Assembly (NCBI GenBank): GCA_016793115.1
Contig: JAEUIN010000207.1
Location: 62,001-126,000 of the forward strand
DNA from: Planctomycetaceae bacterium
GTDB lineage: Bacteria > Planctomycetota > Planctomycetia > Pirellulales > PNKZ01
Reading direction: 5' to 3'
DNA length: 64,000 nucleotides
In this document: in pieces, positions 9,918 through 18,325 of the stretch
Layout: each line of letters begins with the position of its first letter
Numbering within the stretch: position 1 is the first letter of the stretch
Program-made: the position numbers and the translations under genes
The notes under the pieces: model-generated
Databases searched by the model: none
The model's input: only the letters and a program-made list of their open reading frames with translations
What the model was told of the DNA's origin: nothing

Positions 9918-11222
9918 TTAGCTCAGCTTATAGGGGCTACGGTATTCTTTCGTGAGCCACTTCGCGGCTTCGTCGTCGCCGACAATCTTCTCGACGGCCG
10001 GATCCCATTGAATCTTCTTGTTGGTGCGCACCGCGATGTTGCCCAGATGGCACACCGTCGCCGAACGATGACCGATCTCGATATCGGCGACCGGCTTCGC
10101 GCGCGACTTCACACAATCGAAGAAGTTGTTCACATGGCGTTGGTTCGCCTCCGACGTGACGATCTTCGGCACCTCGACGTCTTTGAGCAAATCGGGCGAA
10201 CTCGGCACGATGCCGCCGCGATAAACGAACAGGCTTCCCTTGTCGCCGACGAATTCCGTTCCTTGCGTCTTGCTGCTCGTGCCCGGCTTTTGGCGACAGG
10301 TCATTACGACGCCGTTGGCATAGGTGTACTTGATGTCCGTCGTGTCCGGCGTTTCGTACCAGCCGTCGGGGTTGTACGTCGCGGTCCCTTCGCACGACAC
10401 GGGGCCGCTGTCGTCCATGCCGAGTCCCCATTGCGCGATGTCTAAGTGGTGAGCGCCGAAGTTGGTTTGCTGGCCGCCGCTGTAGTCCCAGTAGAAGCGG
10501 AACAAATAGTGCACGTGGTTCTTGTTGTACGGCCGATACGGCGCGGGGCCGAGCCAGCGGTCGTAGTCGAAGCCTTCCGGCGGAGCTCCGTCGGGCACCG
10601 GCATGCCGGCCCGGGCAATCCAGTTGGGGCCGGGAAGCGTGACGTTCACCGTGTTCACTTTGCCGACAATACCGTTGCGGACCAACTCGGTCGCCAGCTT
10701 AAACTCGACTCCGCTCCGCTGCATCGTCCCCGTTTGCACGACGCGATTGTATTTGCGGGCCGCGTCGATCATCGGTCGGCCTTCGCCGATGACGAGCGTT
10801 AGCGGCTTCTCGCAGTAGACGTCTTTGCCCGCCTTGCAGGCGTCGATGGTCATCAGCGCGTGCCACTGGTCCGGCACGGTCACGACGACGGCGTCGACGT
10901 CTCTTGCGTCGAGCAGCTTGCGATAGTCGTCTGTCTGCACCGCTTCGATGTTCGCTTCTTTGCGGAGGAACGAATCGGCCTCGGCTAAATAGTTCTTGTC
11001 TAAATCGCAGATCGCGACGACGTTCTTCAAGAAGTACTTCAAGTTGTTTCGCGGCCCGCCTTGATTACCGACTCCGATCATGCCGACGCGAACCCGCTCG
11101 CTTGGGGCTTCGTCGGCGAAGACGCTCCGATAGCTCTTGGCGGACATGCCGAGGATCGCGCCTCCCACGAGCGATTGCTTGAGGAATGATCGACGCGTTG
11201 GTCGTTGCGATGATTGCGACAT
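9918..11222 (-). CDS. Tat-exported Gfo/Idh/MocA family oxidoreductase
   Basis: A 434-residue NAD(P)-dependent dehydrogenase-like protein. Seen: a twin-arginine signal (RRSFLK, residues 10-15, followed by a Gly/Ala-rich hydrophobic run), a Rossmann nucleotide-binding loop (GMIGVGNQGG, about 47-56), and the EKP motif (138-140) that carries the catalytic lysine in this family. The C-terminal half is the usual alpha/beta substrate domain. The family oxidises or rearranges sugars, inositols and related alcohols. Export through Tat means it folds with its cofactor before crossing the membrane and probably acts in the periplasm. Planctomycetes carry many such exported paralogues, whose substrates are mostly unknown. 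It is convergent with the surface-protein gene and appears to be a single-gene unit. Confidence 0.9.
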   Translation of the reverse strand: MSQSSQRPTRRSFLKQSLVGGAILGMSAKSYRSVFADEAPSERVRVGMIGVGNQGGPRNNLKYFLKNVVAICDLDKNYLAEADSFLRKEANIEAVQTDDYRKLLDARDVDAVVVTVPDQWHALMTIDACKAGKDVYCEKPLTLVIGEGRPMIDAARKYNRVVQTGTMQRSGVEFKLATELVRNGIVGKVNTVNVTLPGPNWIARAGMPVPDGAPPEGFDYDRWLGPAPYRPYNKNHVHYLFRFYWDYSGGQQTNFGAHHLDIAQWGLGMDDSGPVSCEGTATYNPDGWYETPDTTDIKYTYANGVVMTCRQKPGTSSKTQGTEFVGDKGSLFVYRGGIVPSSPDLLKDVEVPKIVTSEANQRHVNNFFDCVKSRAKPVADIEIGHRSATVCHLGNIAVRTNKKIQWDPAVEKIVGDDEAAKWLTKEYRSPYKLS

Positions 11223-11852
11223 GGCGAAACTCCTGATAACGGATCGCCGGACGGCGATGCGGCGGGTTCAAAGAAGCGAGCTTTTCCTTCGGCGGCGGTC
11301 ATTGTAACGAGCGGCCGGACTGCTTCGCAAAGGGCGGTCGAACTCGATTTGTGTTCGCAATTCCGACCTCGCGCGACGGCGGTCGGTGCGCATCTAATCG
11401 CTTGATTGTTGCGCACCACTATTGTCTTACTTAAATGTGCGCATCTATCCGTAAAATAGGTGCGCGGATTGCGCATCTATTCACGCGGAGAATTCGCGCG
11501 GCGAATGACGTCGCTCTCGAGTGCCGCAGCCGGAAAACAAACGCTCTTCCGCACCCCGCAACGTAACGAATTGTGCCCTAAGATCGAGGACCCGTTTTGG
11601 CCGGCTACTCGTGATCGAACCGAGCGCCGACAAGCGTACGGCAAGCTCCCGCCGTCGCAGAAACGCAAACGCCGAGGGCGCAGCCTTTCCCGAACTCCGC
11701 TTTCACCGTTTCGGCGACATCAGGGCTTAGCTATGCAACGCCGTCGGTGCTCGACCAAGCGGCGGCCGGCCAAAAACGATCGTTGCACAACCCGTTCAAG
11801 GGGGGTAGGCTTGGTCCTCGGGTTGAAAAAAGGTTCCTCAGGGCCCCGGGGC
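11223..11852. other. Divergent intergenic region before the GYF-domain protease
   Basis: About 630 bases between the oxidoreductase start and the chosen start of the GYF-domain protease. The protease frame stays open upstream to 11460, but that part is Arg/Ser/Pro-rich with no domain, and GYF homology begins right after the Met at 11853, so I read it as untranslated. The repeat cluster at 11387-11481 is the only clear structure. No other gene is evident. Confidence 0.45.
11387..11481. repeat. Three copies of TGCGCATCTA plus an inverted copy, operator-like
   Basis: The ten-base word TGCGCATCTA occurs at 11387-11396, 11438-11447 and 11470-11479. The last copy forms an imperfect inverted repeat with AATAGGTGCGC (11455-11465) around GGATT, matching at 10 of 11 positions. 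A further TTGCGCACC lies at 11409-11417. The block falls in a relatively AT-rich patch between divergent genes, as expected for a promoter with several operator sites. No known regulator family is assigned. Confidence 0.4.
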
Positions 11853-13847
11853 ATGGCTCGAGATTGGTACATCCAGCGCGGCGACATCGTCAGCGGTCCG
11901 TTCACAGGGACCGAACTGCGCCGCCAAGCGGCCGCCGGCGAGCTGAAAACCGCGGACCTGATTTGTCAGAGCCGCGAAGGGCCCTGGCACCCGGCGGCCC
12001 ACTTTCGCGGTATTTTCGAGGCGAACACGGAAGGGACCGCGACGGCGTCGGGCCCGCCCCGCGACTTCAGCGATTGGTTCGAAGTGCTGAATTCGCCGTC
12101 GCCCACCCCCGCTTCTAGGCCGGCGCAGGTAAGTCGAACGCCCGCTGCGCAATCGCAGGCAGCGAGGCATAGGAAGCCGCCATCCTTGCCGCCGAAGCAC
12201 CCCGGCCGGCGACCAACGGCGACGCCTTTGATCGCCGAACCGGTCGTCGAACGCTCGCGGGCACCGATTGTGATCGCGCTGCTAATTATCGCGCTCATCG
12301 TCCCCGCGGTGATCGCTTTCGATCGTTTTATTTTCCACAGCGAAAGGCTGACCTCCGGCTCCGCTGCAAAAAGCTTCGGTTCGTCCGCCGACACGCCTAT
12401 CGACGATGCCGGCGAAACTAAACCGCGGAAAGTCGCCGTGACCGTTTCGACGAAGAACGACAGCGCCGTTGCCCGTTCTCCGGCGGGCGCCGCCGTGGAA
12501 GCAGCGGCGAGCAGAACATCGCCTCAAGCCGGGCCGAAGGCCGTCGTCGGCGTTGCGCACGAGGGGCAAGCGGGGCCGACCGCAACGGCGCCGCCCGCCG
12601 CTGCGCCGCCGCAGGCCCCGATTCATCGTCGACTTCTTTCGAGCCGCGAGGTCACCGTCGCCGTGATGCCGTCGGTCGCCACGCTGACCGTTCGGGGAAA
12701 AGATCACAATTCGACCGGCAGCGGTTTCCTGATGGGAGACGCGGCGACGATCGTCACCTGCTTTCACGTCGTCGAAGGGGCCAGAACGATCGAGGTGCGC
12801 TTTCCCGACGGCTTTCGCGCGAGCGCTACGGGCTTCGTTTGCGCCCTGCCGGATCGCGATTTGGCCGTCATCCGCTTGGATAAGCCGAAGCCGGACGGCA
12901 CGGCGCTGCCGCTTGCGGATTCGATTCCCCAACAAGGCTCGGACATCTTCGCTTTCGGCGCGCCGCAAGGATTAGCCAACTCGGTGAGCAACGGCATCGT
13001 AAGCGCCGTCCGCACGCACGGCGAGATCGCCAAAAACCTAGAAATTGATAAAGGGGATCTCGCCGCCGATTGTCGAGTCTTGCAGGTGACCGCGCCGATC
13101 TCGACGGGCAACAGCGGCGGGCCGTCGGTCAACGAGTTCGGGGAAGTCGTCGGAGTCAACTCATTCATCCTTTACCCTGATTCGGCGCAGAATCTCAATT
13201 TCGCCGTCGCCGGCGATTCGATCGCGCAAGCGATGGAAGCCCTGCACGACGTCAAGCCGTTCGCCGACTTGCCCGACTCGGAGGTCGGAAGGCAGACGCT
13301 GGTCGCAGCCGCCGCCGATTTAAAGGCGATGCAGCGCGGCGACGTGATGCGTTATCACACGTTCGGCAAGAACGGCGCGCACGGGGTCGATCTGAGCATT
13401 GTGTATCCGGCCTCTTGGAAAACTCGCATCGGTTCCGAAGAACGCGGGACGATCAAGGAGTGTTATCGGGCCGACGGACGCGGAGGCGTCCAGATGCGAT
13501 TGCACATCTTACCGACGCAATTGCGACAAGGGTTCCGGCTTTCGATTCAAGAGATCAACGAAGCGCTGCTGGCGGCGATCAAACCGCCGGGCGGATCGGA
13601 AGTCATCAAAAAGCAGAATCCGCGGCCGGGTAACGTCGAGCCGATCGCATCGTCGACGTTCGCTTTGCAGAGCAACGATCTCTTCTCCGTCATGCAAATT
13701 ACGGCTTGCTTCAAAGACGACTGCATCGTGCTGCTGGAGTGTGCGAGCGTCGGCAGTCGCGGCGAGCAATCTCTGGTAAGAAAGCGCTTCGACGCCTATG
13801 AACCGACGTTCCAGAAGATCGTCGATTCGCTGAAGGCGAATCTGTGA
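11853..13847 (+). CDS. GYF-domain membrane-anchored trypsin-like serine protease
   Basis: A 664-residue protein from the Met at 11853. Seen in order: an N-terminal GYF_2-type domain (about 4-55, WYIQRGDIVSGPFTGTEL and a GPWHPA patch), a proline-rich linker, one membrane helix (about 137-160), a Pro/Ala-rich spacer, and a chymotrypsin-fold protease domain of the HtrA/Deg type (about 275-480) with an intact triad: H305 in CFHVVEG, D336 in DRDLAVI and S421 in GNSGGP. No PDZ domain is visible. The last 180 residues are a separate unassigned domain. Expected topology is GYF in the cytoplasm and protease outside the inner membrane. In eukaryotes GYF domains bind proline-rich peptides; the bacterial GYF_2 role is less clear. 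No good ribosome binding site precedes the chosen start. Confidence 0.82.
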   Translation: MARDWYIQRGDIVSGPFTGTELRRQAAAGELKTADLICQSREGPWHPAAHFRGIFEANTEGTATASGPPRDFSDWFEVLNSPSPTPASRPAQVSRTPAAQSQAARHRKPPSLPPKHPGRRPTATPLIAEPVVERSRAPIVIALLIIALIVPAVIAFDRFIFHSERLTSGSAAKSFGSSADTPIDDAGETKPRKVAVTVSTKNDSAVARSPAGAAVEAAASRTSPQAGPKAVVGVAHEGQAGPTATAPPAAAPPQAPIHRRLLSSREVTVAVMPSVATLTVRGKDHNSTGSGFLMGDAATIVTCFHVVEGARTIEVRFPDGFRASATGFVCALPDRDLAVIRLDKPKPDGTALPLADSIPQQGSDIFAFGAPQGLANSVSNGIVSAVRTHGEIAKNLEIDKGDLAADCRVLQVTAPISTGNSGGPSVNEFGEVVGVNSFILYPDSAQNLNFAVAGDSIAQAMEALHDVKPFADLPDSEVGRQTLVAAAADLKAMQRGDVMRYHTFGKNGAHGVDLSIVYPASWKTRIGSEERGTIKECYRADGRGGVQMRLHILPTQLRQGFRLSIQEINEALLAAIKPPGGSEVIKKQNPRPGNVEPIASSTFALQSNDLFSVMQITACFKDDCIVLLECASVGSRGEQSLVRKRFDAYEPTFQKIVDSLKANL

Positions 13848-13850
13848 CCG

Positions 13851-14166
13851 TCAGTCGCACTTGAGCATAGCGATGAGATAGTCGTTGACCGTGTGGCATA
13901 CCGCTCTTCGGGCGCGCCGGGGTAGACGAGTTCATGCCGGACGCCCAACCCCGCAGTTTGACCGCTAGGCCGACGCCGAAGTTCGGCGAATGGGCGCCGT
14001 TGGATTGGTCGCGCTCGATTGCCGGCGGCGCGATAGAAGTCGAGCGTTTGCCGCGGATCTTCGCCGTAAGCCGCATTGGCCACAGTCGGTTCGACGGAGG
14101 TCGCAGGCGATGCGGCAAATGCCGGTAGCGACGCCGAAAAACAGATCGATAGATATCGAATCCTTG
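13851..14166 (-). pseudogene. Decayed alpha/beta-hydrolase (esterase/lipase) remnant
   Basis: On the minus strand, one frame encodes a signal-peptide-like core (LSICFSASLPAFA) and then VEPTVANAAYGEDPRQTLDFYRA, the usual start of exported planctomycete carboxylesterases. Shortly after, the same frame gives GVRHELVYPGAPEERYA. A one-base shift then gives HTVNDYLIAMLKCD and a stop at 13853-13851. The join resembles the two ends of an alpha/beta hydrolase, while the whole middle (HGGGW oxyanion block, GxSxG nucleophile, Asp) is missing. No start codon is seen before the signal-like segment. I read this as an internal deletion plus a frameshift. The identification is by family pattern recall. Confidence 0.5.
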
Positions 14167-14366
14167 CGGAGGACCGTCGAGCAGCCTCGCTCGAAAACGA
14201 GCGTTGCGACGGTAAAACCCGAATTTCACGTGATTCTCGATGATCGGAAGTGCGCCGGCGACGAAGATCACTTTGCTCGCCGTACCTGTGCCCGCTAGAT
14301 TGAGGCGCGATTGGGACGGAAATGCGAACGATTCTTGGGCGTTCGCCGGAGGGAAGGGAGTCGTCC

Positions 14367-15485
14367 ATGTTCTGGCGCTGGGCCGCCGTTGCAGGCTTTC
14401 TCGCGGCGACGATCGTCGTCGTCGCGTCGTTGGCCGTTATGCGCCGCTCGGGCGGGTTGAACGACGCGCCGCGTCCGCTTGTCGCCGCCGCCGATGAACC
14501 GCTGGGGGATAAAGCACTCGGCGTCGTTCGCGAAGATCTCGGCATGCACGGCGCCGACGGCTGGCGGGTGCGCGTCGCTCTCGAAACGAAGGAGTTCCCT
14601 GTCAAAGCGCGGTCGCTTGCCGGCGGGCTCATGCGCCACGGCGACGACAACTATGACATCGTCGAGAATCAAGCCGCGGCCGACGGAGTGGTAGAACTGA
14701 TCGTCCGACGCGAAATTGGTCGTCGACTTCGCTTCCCGACCGCCGCGGCCGTCACGCTGTATGAAGACGATTTCAAGCGGCCGCCGAGAAATCCCGGGGC
14801 CGAGCCCGTCTTGCGGGTTCGTCCGGACGACCCGATGGTGCTCAACGAAGTCAAGCGCTATCTCGGCTCGCGAGGCGATCAACTCGCCGGCGGCCGTTTT
14901 GCCGAGGCGTTCATCGACGTCGATTTCGAAACGCTGAAGCAATACGGCGGCAGGTTGCCCGCGAAGAACCACTGGAACGCGCGAAGCACCGAGTGGACCG
15001 ACGACCCGCAAGTCAGACTCGACGGCGAGAAGCCGCATCGCGAGAGCGCGAAATTCGAACGAGCCACCTTCTGGACGGCCTACCTCGGTTTGGCCTATCA
15101 ACACGGCCGCGACGCCGACTTCGATCCCGACGATGTGCGGGGGGCGGAAGCGGGACGCGCGCCGACAGGTTTGACGGGCGAGTTGCGCGGTTTTGTGCGC
15201 AATTCCTTCGTCTTCGTCGAGAGCGTCTGGGATCATTGGACCGCCGCGGTTCAGCTTGCCGACGACGATCCGAATCGTGCCCGCTCGAAATCGGCCGACG
15301 CGCAATTGGGGCGCGTCGTCGCCCAACAAATGGGACGACAATTGGGACTGAAGGATTCGGACGGCGTGATGGACCCGAACTCACACCGGTTGGACGAAGC
15401 TCAGTTCGACTTCAGCCCCCAGCAACTCAAAGCGATTCGCATGGCGAAGCAACCGGGCGGGGCCAAGCAGGTTCAAGGACGCTAG
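14367..15485 (+). CDS. Membrane-anchored protein of unknown function
   Basis: A 372-residue protein from the Met at 14367; an in-frame Met 15 codons upstream is possible, but the hydrophobic segment starts right after the chosen one. It has one N-terminal membrane helix (about 5-24, tryptophan then Ala/Val-rich) and a charged extracytoplasmic remainder with no motif that I recognise. The C-terminal part contains short Asp/Asn-rich runs. The opposite strand is also open here for over 300 codons, but that frame is Arg/Gly-rich and featureless. The next small gene follows 51 bases later, so the two may be co-transcribed. Confidence 0.65.
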   Translation: MFWRWAAVAGFLAATIVVVASLAVMRRSGGLNDAPRPLVAAADEPLGDKALGVVREDLGMHGADGWRVRVALETKEFPVKARSLAGGLMRHGDDNYDIVENQAAADGVVELIVRREIGRRLRFPTAAAVTLYEDDFKRPPRNPGAEPVLRVRPDDPMVLNEVKRYLGSRGDQLAGGRFAEAFIDVDFETLKQYGGRLPAKNHWNARSTEWTDDPQVRLDGEKPHRESAKFERATFWTAYLGLAYQHGRDADFDPDDVRGAEAGRAPTGLTGELRGFVRNSFVFVESVWDHWTAAVQLADDDPNRARSKSADAQLGRVVAQQMGRQLGLKDSDGVMDPNSHRLDEAQFDFSPQQLKAIRMAKQPGGAKQVQGR

Positions 15486-15536
15486 TCTGTCGCGCCGCAC
15501 CGGCGGTCGTCGCCGACCGTAAGAGAAGAGAGGATC

Positions 15537-15851
15537 ATGATCGACGTCGCCGATGCTACGAACGAGCAGATTTTTTGGATTATCGTGACGGCCTACATCG
15601 GCCGGGCGCTCGGGTTGCTGGGACGCACGACCGAGCAGAAACTCGACGCATTGTTCGTCGACAAAGAGCAGAACTGGACGGAGCAGGTCGAGCGTGCTCT
15701 GAGTATCGACGCGACGTTCGTCAAAGCGGTGTACGCTCTTTGTGCCGCGCGGAACAGCGCCGGGGCCTCGATCGGCTTCCTTCTGCGCGGCCTCGGCTGC
15801 CCGCCGGGAGAAGTCGACGCACGAGTGCGGGAGTTGAACGTCGCCCTGTGA
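15537..15851 (+). CDS. Small hypothetical protein (104 aa)
   Basis: A short frame starting at an ATG with a purine-rich site (AGAGAGGA) just upstream. The predicted protein is mostly helical and acidic, with no membrane segment or known motif. It follows the membrane-anchored unknown gene at 51 bases and ends shortly before the tRNA-Phe terminator on the other strand. Codon use matches its neighbours. I do not recognise it. Confidence 0.6.
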   Translation: MIDVADATNEQIFWIIVTAYIGRALGLLGRTTEQKLDALFVDKEQNWTEQVERALSIDATFVKAVYALCAARNSAGASIGFLLRGLGCPPGEVDARVRELNVAL

Positions 15852-15894
15852 GCAACGGAGCGGCGATGGAACGATCGGTGCGCCGGTGGTGCGG

Positions 15895-15933
15895 AAAAAG
15901 AAAAAGCCCCGCGAGACTTAATTCGCGGGGCTT
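15895..15933 (-). terminator. Intrinsic terminator of tRNA-Phe
   Basis: A perfect 11-base stem (AAGCCCCGCGA, 15904-15914, with 15923-15933), an eight-base loop and, reading the minus strand, a T-run interrupted once (TTTTTCTTTTT). It starts eight bases beyond the 3' end of the tRNA. It may also end the plus-strand gene before it, though no plus-strand T-run is present. Confidence 0.88.
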
Positions 15934-15940
15934 AGGCGAG

Positions 15941-16013
15941 TGGTCAGAGCCGGGATCGAACCGGCGACACATGGATTTTCAGTCCATTGCTCTACCAACT
16001 GAGCTATCTGACC
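15941..16013 (-). tRNA. tRNA-Phe (anticodon GAA)
   Basis: A complete 73-base cloverleaf on the minus strand: acceptor stem GGTCAGA/TCTGACC, D-loop AGCTCAGTTGGTAGAGC, anticodon loop CTGAAAA with GAA, T-loop GGTTCGATCCC and discriminator A. The 3' CCA is not encoded and would be added after transcription. Confidence 0.97.
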
Positions 16014-16244
16014 GCGGACGGTAAAAACCCGGGATCGCTTCCGGAGACCTTTCAAATGGCACCCGGTCGCTCAACCAGATCGACAATAGTAAAGCCGATT
16101 TCACGGATTGTCAATCGATCCGCTATTCGTGAATTGTAGACCAAGCGGCGGGGGCGACGATCATTTAGTCGAGGCGCCGGCCGAGCGGAAAGTTCGCGCA
16201 TCGTCAGTGCTGCGGCGCTTCCGGCGCGATTACAATCGAGCGTT

Positions 16245-17876
16245 ATGGATTTCGTCGATGAGAAGCAAACCGTTCGCCCGAACCTCGCCGGTGACACGGC
16301 GAGACGGTCGCTCGTCGCCGCGCTTGTCGCCTTACTGAGCGTGTGCTGCCCACCGACGCAGGGAGCGACGCCGAGTAGCCCGGAAGTAAAGACGTCGATT
16401 GCTCGCGCCGTTAATTTTCTTGAGACGACGACGCCCGACGAGCGGCTCGGCGCCAAAGTGCTCGCGGCCCGCGTGTTGCTCTATCAAAATCGCGCCGATC
16501 ACCGCCTCGTAAACGAGGCGGTCGAAGCGATCCGGCTGCAGCTGCGAATGATGACCAACGCCGACGTGTCGATCATCTACAGCCTCGGCTTGTCGCTCGT
16601 ATTTCTCACCGAACTCGATTCGACGCAGTATCGCGCCGACATCGATCAGGTCGTTCGGGCATTGCTGAGCAGGCAAAAGCCGCACGGCGGCTGGGGTTAT
16701 CCGCATGCCGAAGCCGGCGATACGTCAATGACGCAGTACGCGATCTACGGGCTCTGGTCAGCGGAGCAGTATCGAATTCGCGTCGAAGAGCGCGTTTGGA
16801 ACGACGGCATGCGCTGGCTCATGCGCGTGCAAGACGTCGGCGGCGGTTGGCCGTATCAGGGGCAGTTCCCCCAAGATCACAAAAAAATCGCGCAGGCCGA
16901 CGTGCGTCGCAGCATGACGGAAGCCGCCCTCGCGAGCCTGCATCTCTGCGGCAGCCATTATGGAACGTTCGATTTCCATCGCGCGAACGGCGAAGGCACG
17001 ACGGTTTCTCCGCTGCTTAAGCCGGTCGACGGGTCGGCCCGAAGTGCGCCCCTCCAGACGACGAATACCGATCGGACGGCGTTGCAGACCGCGATCGCCG
17101 ACGGTCTACGCTGGCTCGCGGCCGAGATGCCGCCGCTGAATCAAGAGTTTCCGTTCTATCACCTTTACACAATCGAACGTTTTCAGACGTTTCGCGCCGT
17201 GTCGCTCGGCACCGGCGCCGACGTCAACGCTCCGGCGGAGTGGTACGACGAAGGCGTGGAATATCTTTTGCGCAATCAACACGGCGACGGCGGTTGGGAC
17301 GGCGGCGAAGGTCGAGTCGCCGCTACGGCTTTCGGCGCCTTGTTTTTAATTCGCTCCACGCGCACTTCGATTCAAAAGATCGAAGCGCTCGGAGCGGGTA
17401 CGTTGTTCGGCGGCCGCGGCGTCAAGGTTTTCGAGGGGCGACCGACCCCGGTGCGCACCGGCCCGACGACTTCGACCGAAGCACAGTTCGACGCCTTAGT
17501 CAAACAGCTTGAGAATCCGGCATTTATCGACACGCTCACCGGACTCGAAAACTTGCAGCCCATCCCCGATACGCCCGCGCCCGACACGTTGATGAAAAGG
17601 CTCATCAGTTTGGCGAACGGCGATTCGCCGGAAGCGAAGGCCGCGGCATTGCGGGCCTTGGGACGCTGTCACGACGTCAGCCAAGCGCCGCTGTTGATCG
17701 GCGCGATCGGCGATCCCAACCCGATGGTGCACCAAGCCGCGGTCGACGGGTTACGGTTTTTGACTCGCGATGCTTTGAATTACGGCAAACCGGTTGCGGC
17801 GGACGAAGCATCCCGGGCGGCCGAGGCGAAACGATGGACCGAGTGGTATCGGAAAGTGACGCCGGGGCGAGAATAG
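16245..17876 (+). CDS. Secreted prenyltransferase/squalene-oxidase-repeat protein with C-terminal HEAT-like segment
   Basis: A 543-residue protein with a signal-like hydrophobic run (about 22-40, ending near Cys-Cys). The body is an alpha/alpha-toroid of the squalene cyclase/prenyltransferase repeat type: repeats carry QxxxGGWGYP (about 145) and RNQHGDGGWDGG (about 345) signatures. The last 110 residues resemble a HEAT-type repeat (KAAALRALGRCHD, MVHQAAVDGLRFL). No acidic DxDD cyclase motif is visible, so terpene cyclisation is unlikely. Planctomycetes encode many exported proteins of this kind with unproved function. It stands alone on the plus strand after the tRNA gene. Confidence 0.78.
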   Translation: MDFVDEKQTVRPNLAGDTARRSLVAALVALLSVCCPPTQGATPSSPEVKTSIARAVNFLETTTPDERLGAKVLAARVLLYQNRADHRLVNEAVEAIRLQLRMMTNADVSIIYSLGLSLVFLTELDSTQYRADIDQVVRALLSRQKPHGGWGYPHAEAGDTSMTQYAIYGLWSAEQYRIRVEERVWNDGMRWLMRVQDVGGGWPYQGQFPQDHKKIAQADVRRSMTEAALASLHLCGSHYGTFDFHRANGEGTTVSPLLKPVDGSARSAPLQTTNTDRTALQTAIADGLRWLAAEMPPLNQEFPFYHLYTIERFQTFRAVSLGTGADVNAPAEWYDEGVEYLLRNQHGDGGWDGGEGRVAATAFGALFLIRSTRTSIQKIEALGAGTLFGGRGVKVFEGRPTPVRTGPTTSTEAQFDALVKQLENPAFIDTLTGLENLQPIPDTPAPDTLMKRLISLANGDSPEAKAAALRALGRCHDVSQAPLLIGAIGDPNPMVHQAAVDGLRFLTRDALNYGKPVAADEASRAAEAKRWTEWYRKVTPGRE

Positions 17877-18036
17877 CAGTCGATTTTGCGGCGTTTCGAG
17901 GCGGCTGCACCAAGCCGGTTCCGTTGACGGTTCGCCCCGATCGTGGTAGAAAACGAGCTTCGCTAGTTCGTTTAAGCGCCGTCGCGGCGCTTCGAGGATA
18001 ATTTCTACTTCGCGTCGTTCCGGGAGTGCAAGCATC

Positions 18037-18237
18037 GTGGGTGGTATTTCCGATCGCAAACAAGAGATCAAGCGTCGCCGCCATCGCAAGAAGAAGATCG
18101 CCGTCTTCGCTCGTAAGCTGAAGAAGGCCAATGCGACAGAAAAGGCCGCGATCGCCGACAAGATTCGCTTGCTCACGCCGGGCGCGGAAGTCGTGCTGGC
18201 CAATCTCGGCATCGACGGCGGCGCGAAGAAGCGCTAG
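18037..18237 (+). CDS. Small basic protein, planctomycete DUF6800-like
   Basis: A 66-residue protein with a GTG start and its own strong terminator, so a single-gene unit. The N-terminal half is very basic (KRRRHRKKK near 12-20) and the C-terminal half ends in a conserved-looking LTPGAEVVLANLGI. It resembles a short family I recall as DUF6800, common in planctomycetes; the family number should be confirmed. Composition suggests binding to RNA or another polyanion, which is an inference only. Confidence 0.72.
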   Translation: MGGISDRKQEIKRRRHRKKKIAVFARKLKKANATEKAAIADKIRLLTPGAEVVLANLGIDGGAKKR

Positions 18238-18269
18238 GCTGCTCGCAGGCGCTCCCATTGAGTTCATAG

Positions 18270-18303
18270 AGAAGCGGCGGGTTGCTCCGCCGCTTCTTTT
18301 TTT
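18270..18303 (+). terminator. Intrinsic terminator after the small basic protein
   Basis: A perfect 11-base stem (AGAAGCGGCGG, 18270-18280, with 18287-18297), a six-base loop and a run of Ts to 18303. It is 32 bases after the stop codon and lies just before the end of the convergent glpK. Confidence 0.93.
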
Positions 18304-18325
18304 GGGGTGAGCGTTATTGCCGGCG

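Noticed and set aside
11460..11852. An N-terminal extension of the GYF protease by 131 codons.
   Set aside because: Arg/Ser/Pro-rich, overlaps the operator-like repeats, and GYF homology starts at the inner Met.
12282..12968. A 228-codon minus-strand frame inside the GYF protease.
   Set aside because: Arg/Gly-rich shadow of the protease-domain region.
14295..15341. A 348-codon minus-strand open frame opposite the 372-residue membrane-anchored protein.
   Set aside because: It is Arg/Gly-rich with no domain or start signal, and the plus strand has a proper membrane helix and spacing. High-GC DNA gives long antisense frames.
14993..16024. A 343-codon plus-strand frame overlapping the same gene and running over the tRNA.
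   Set aside because: Arg-rich, featureless, and it would read through the tRNA-Phe gene.
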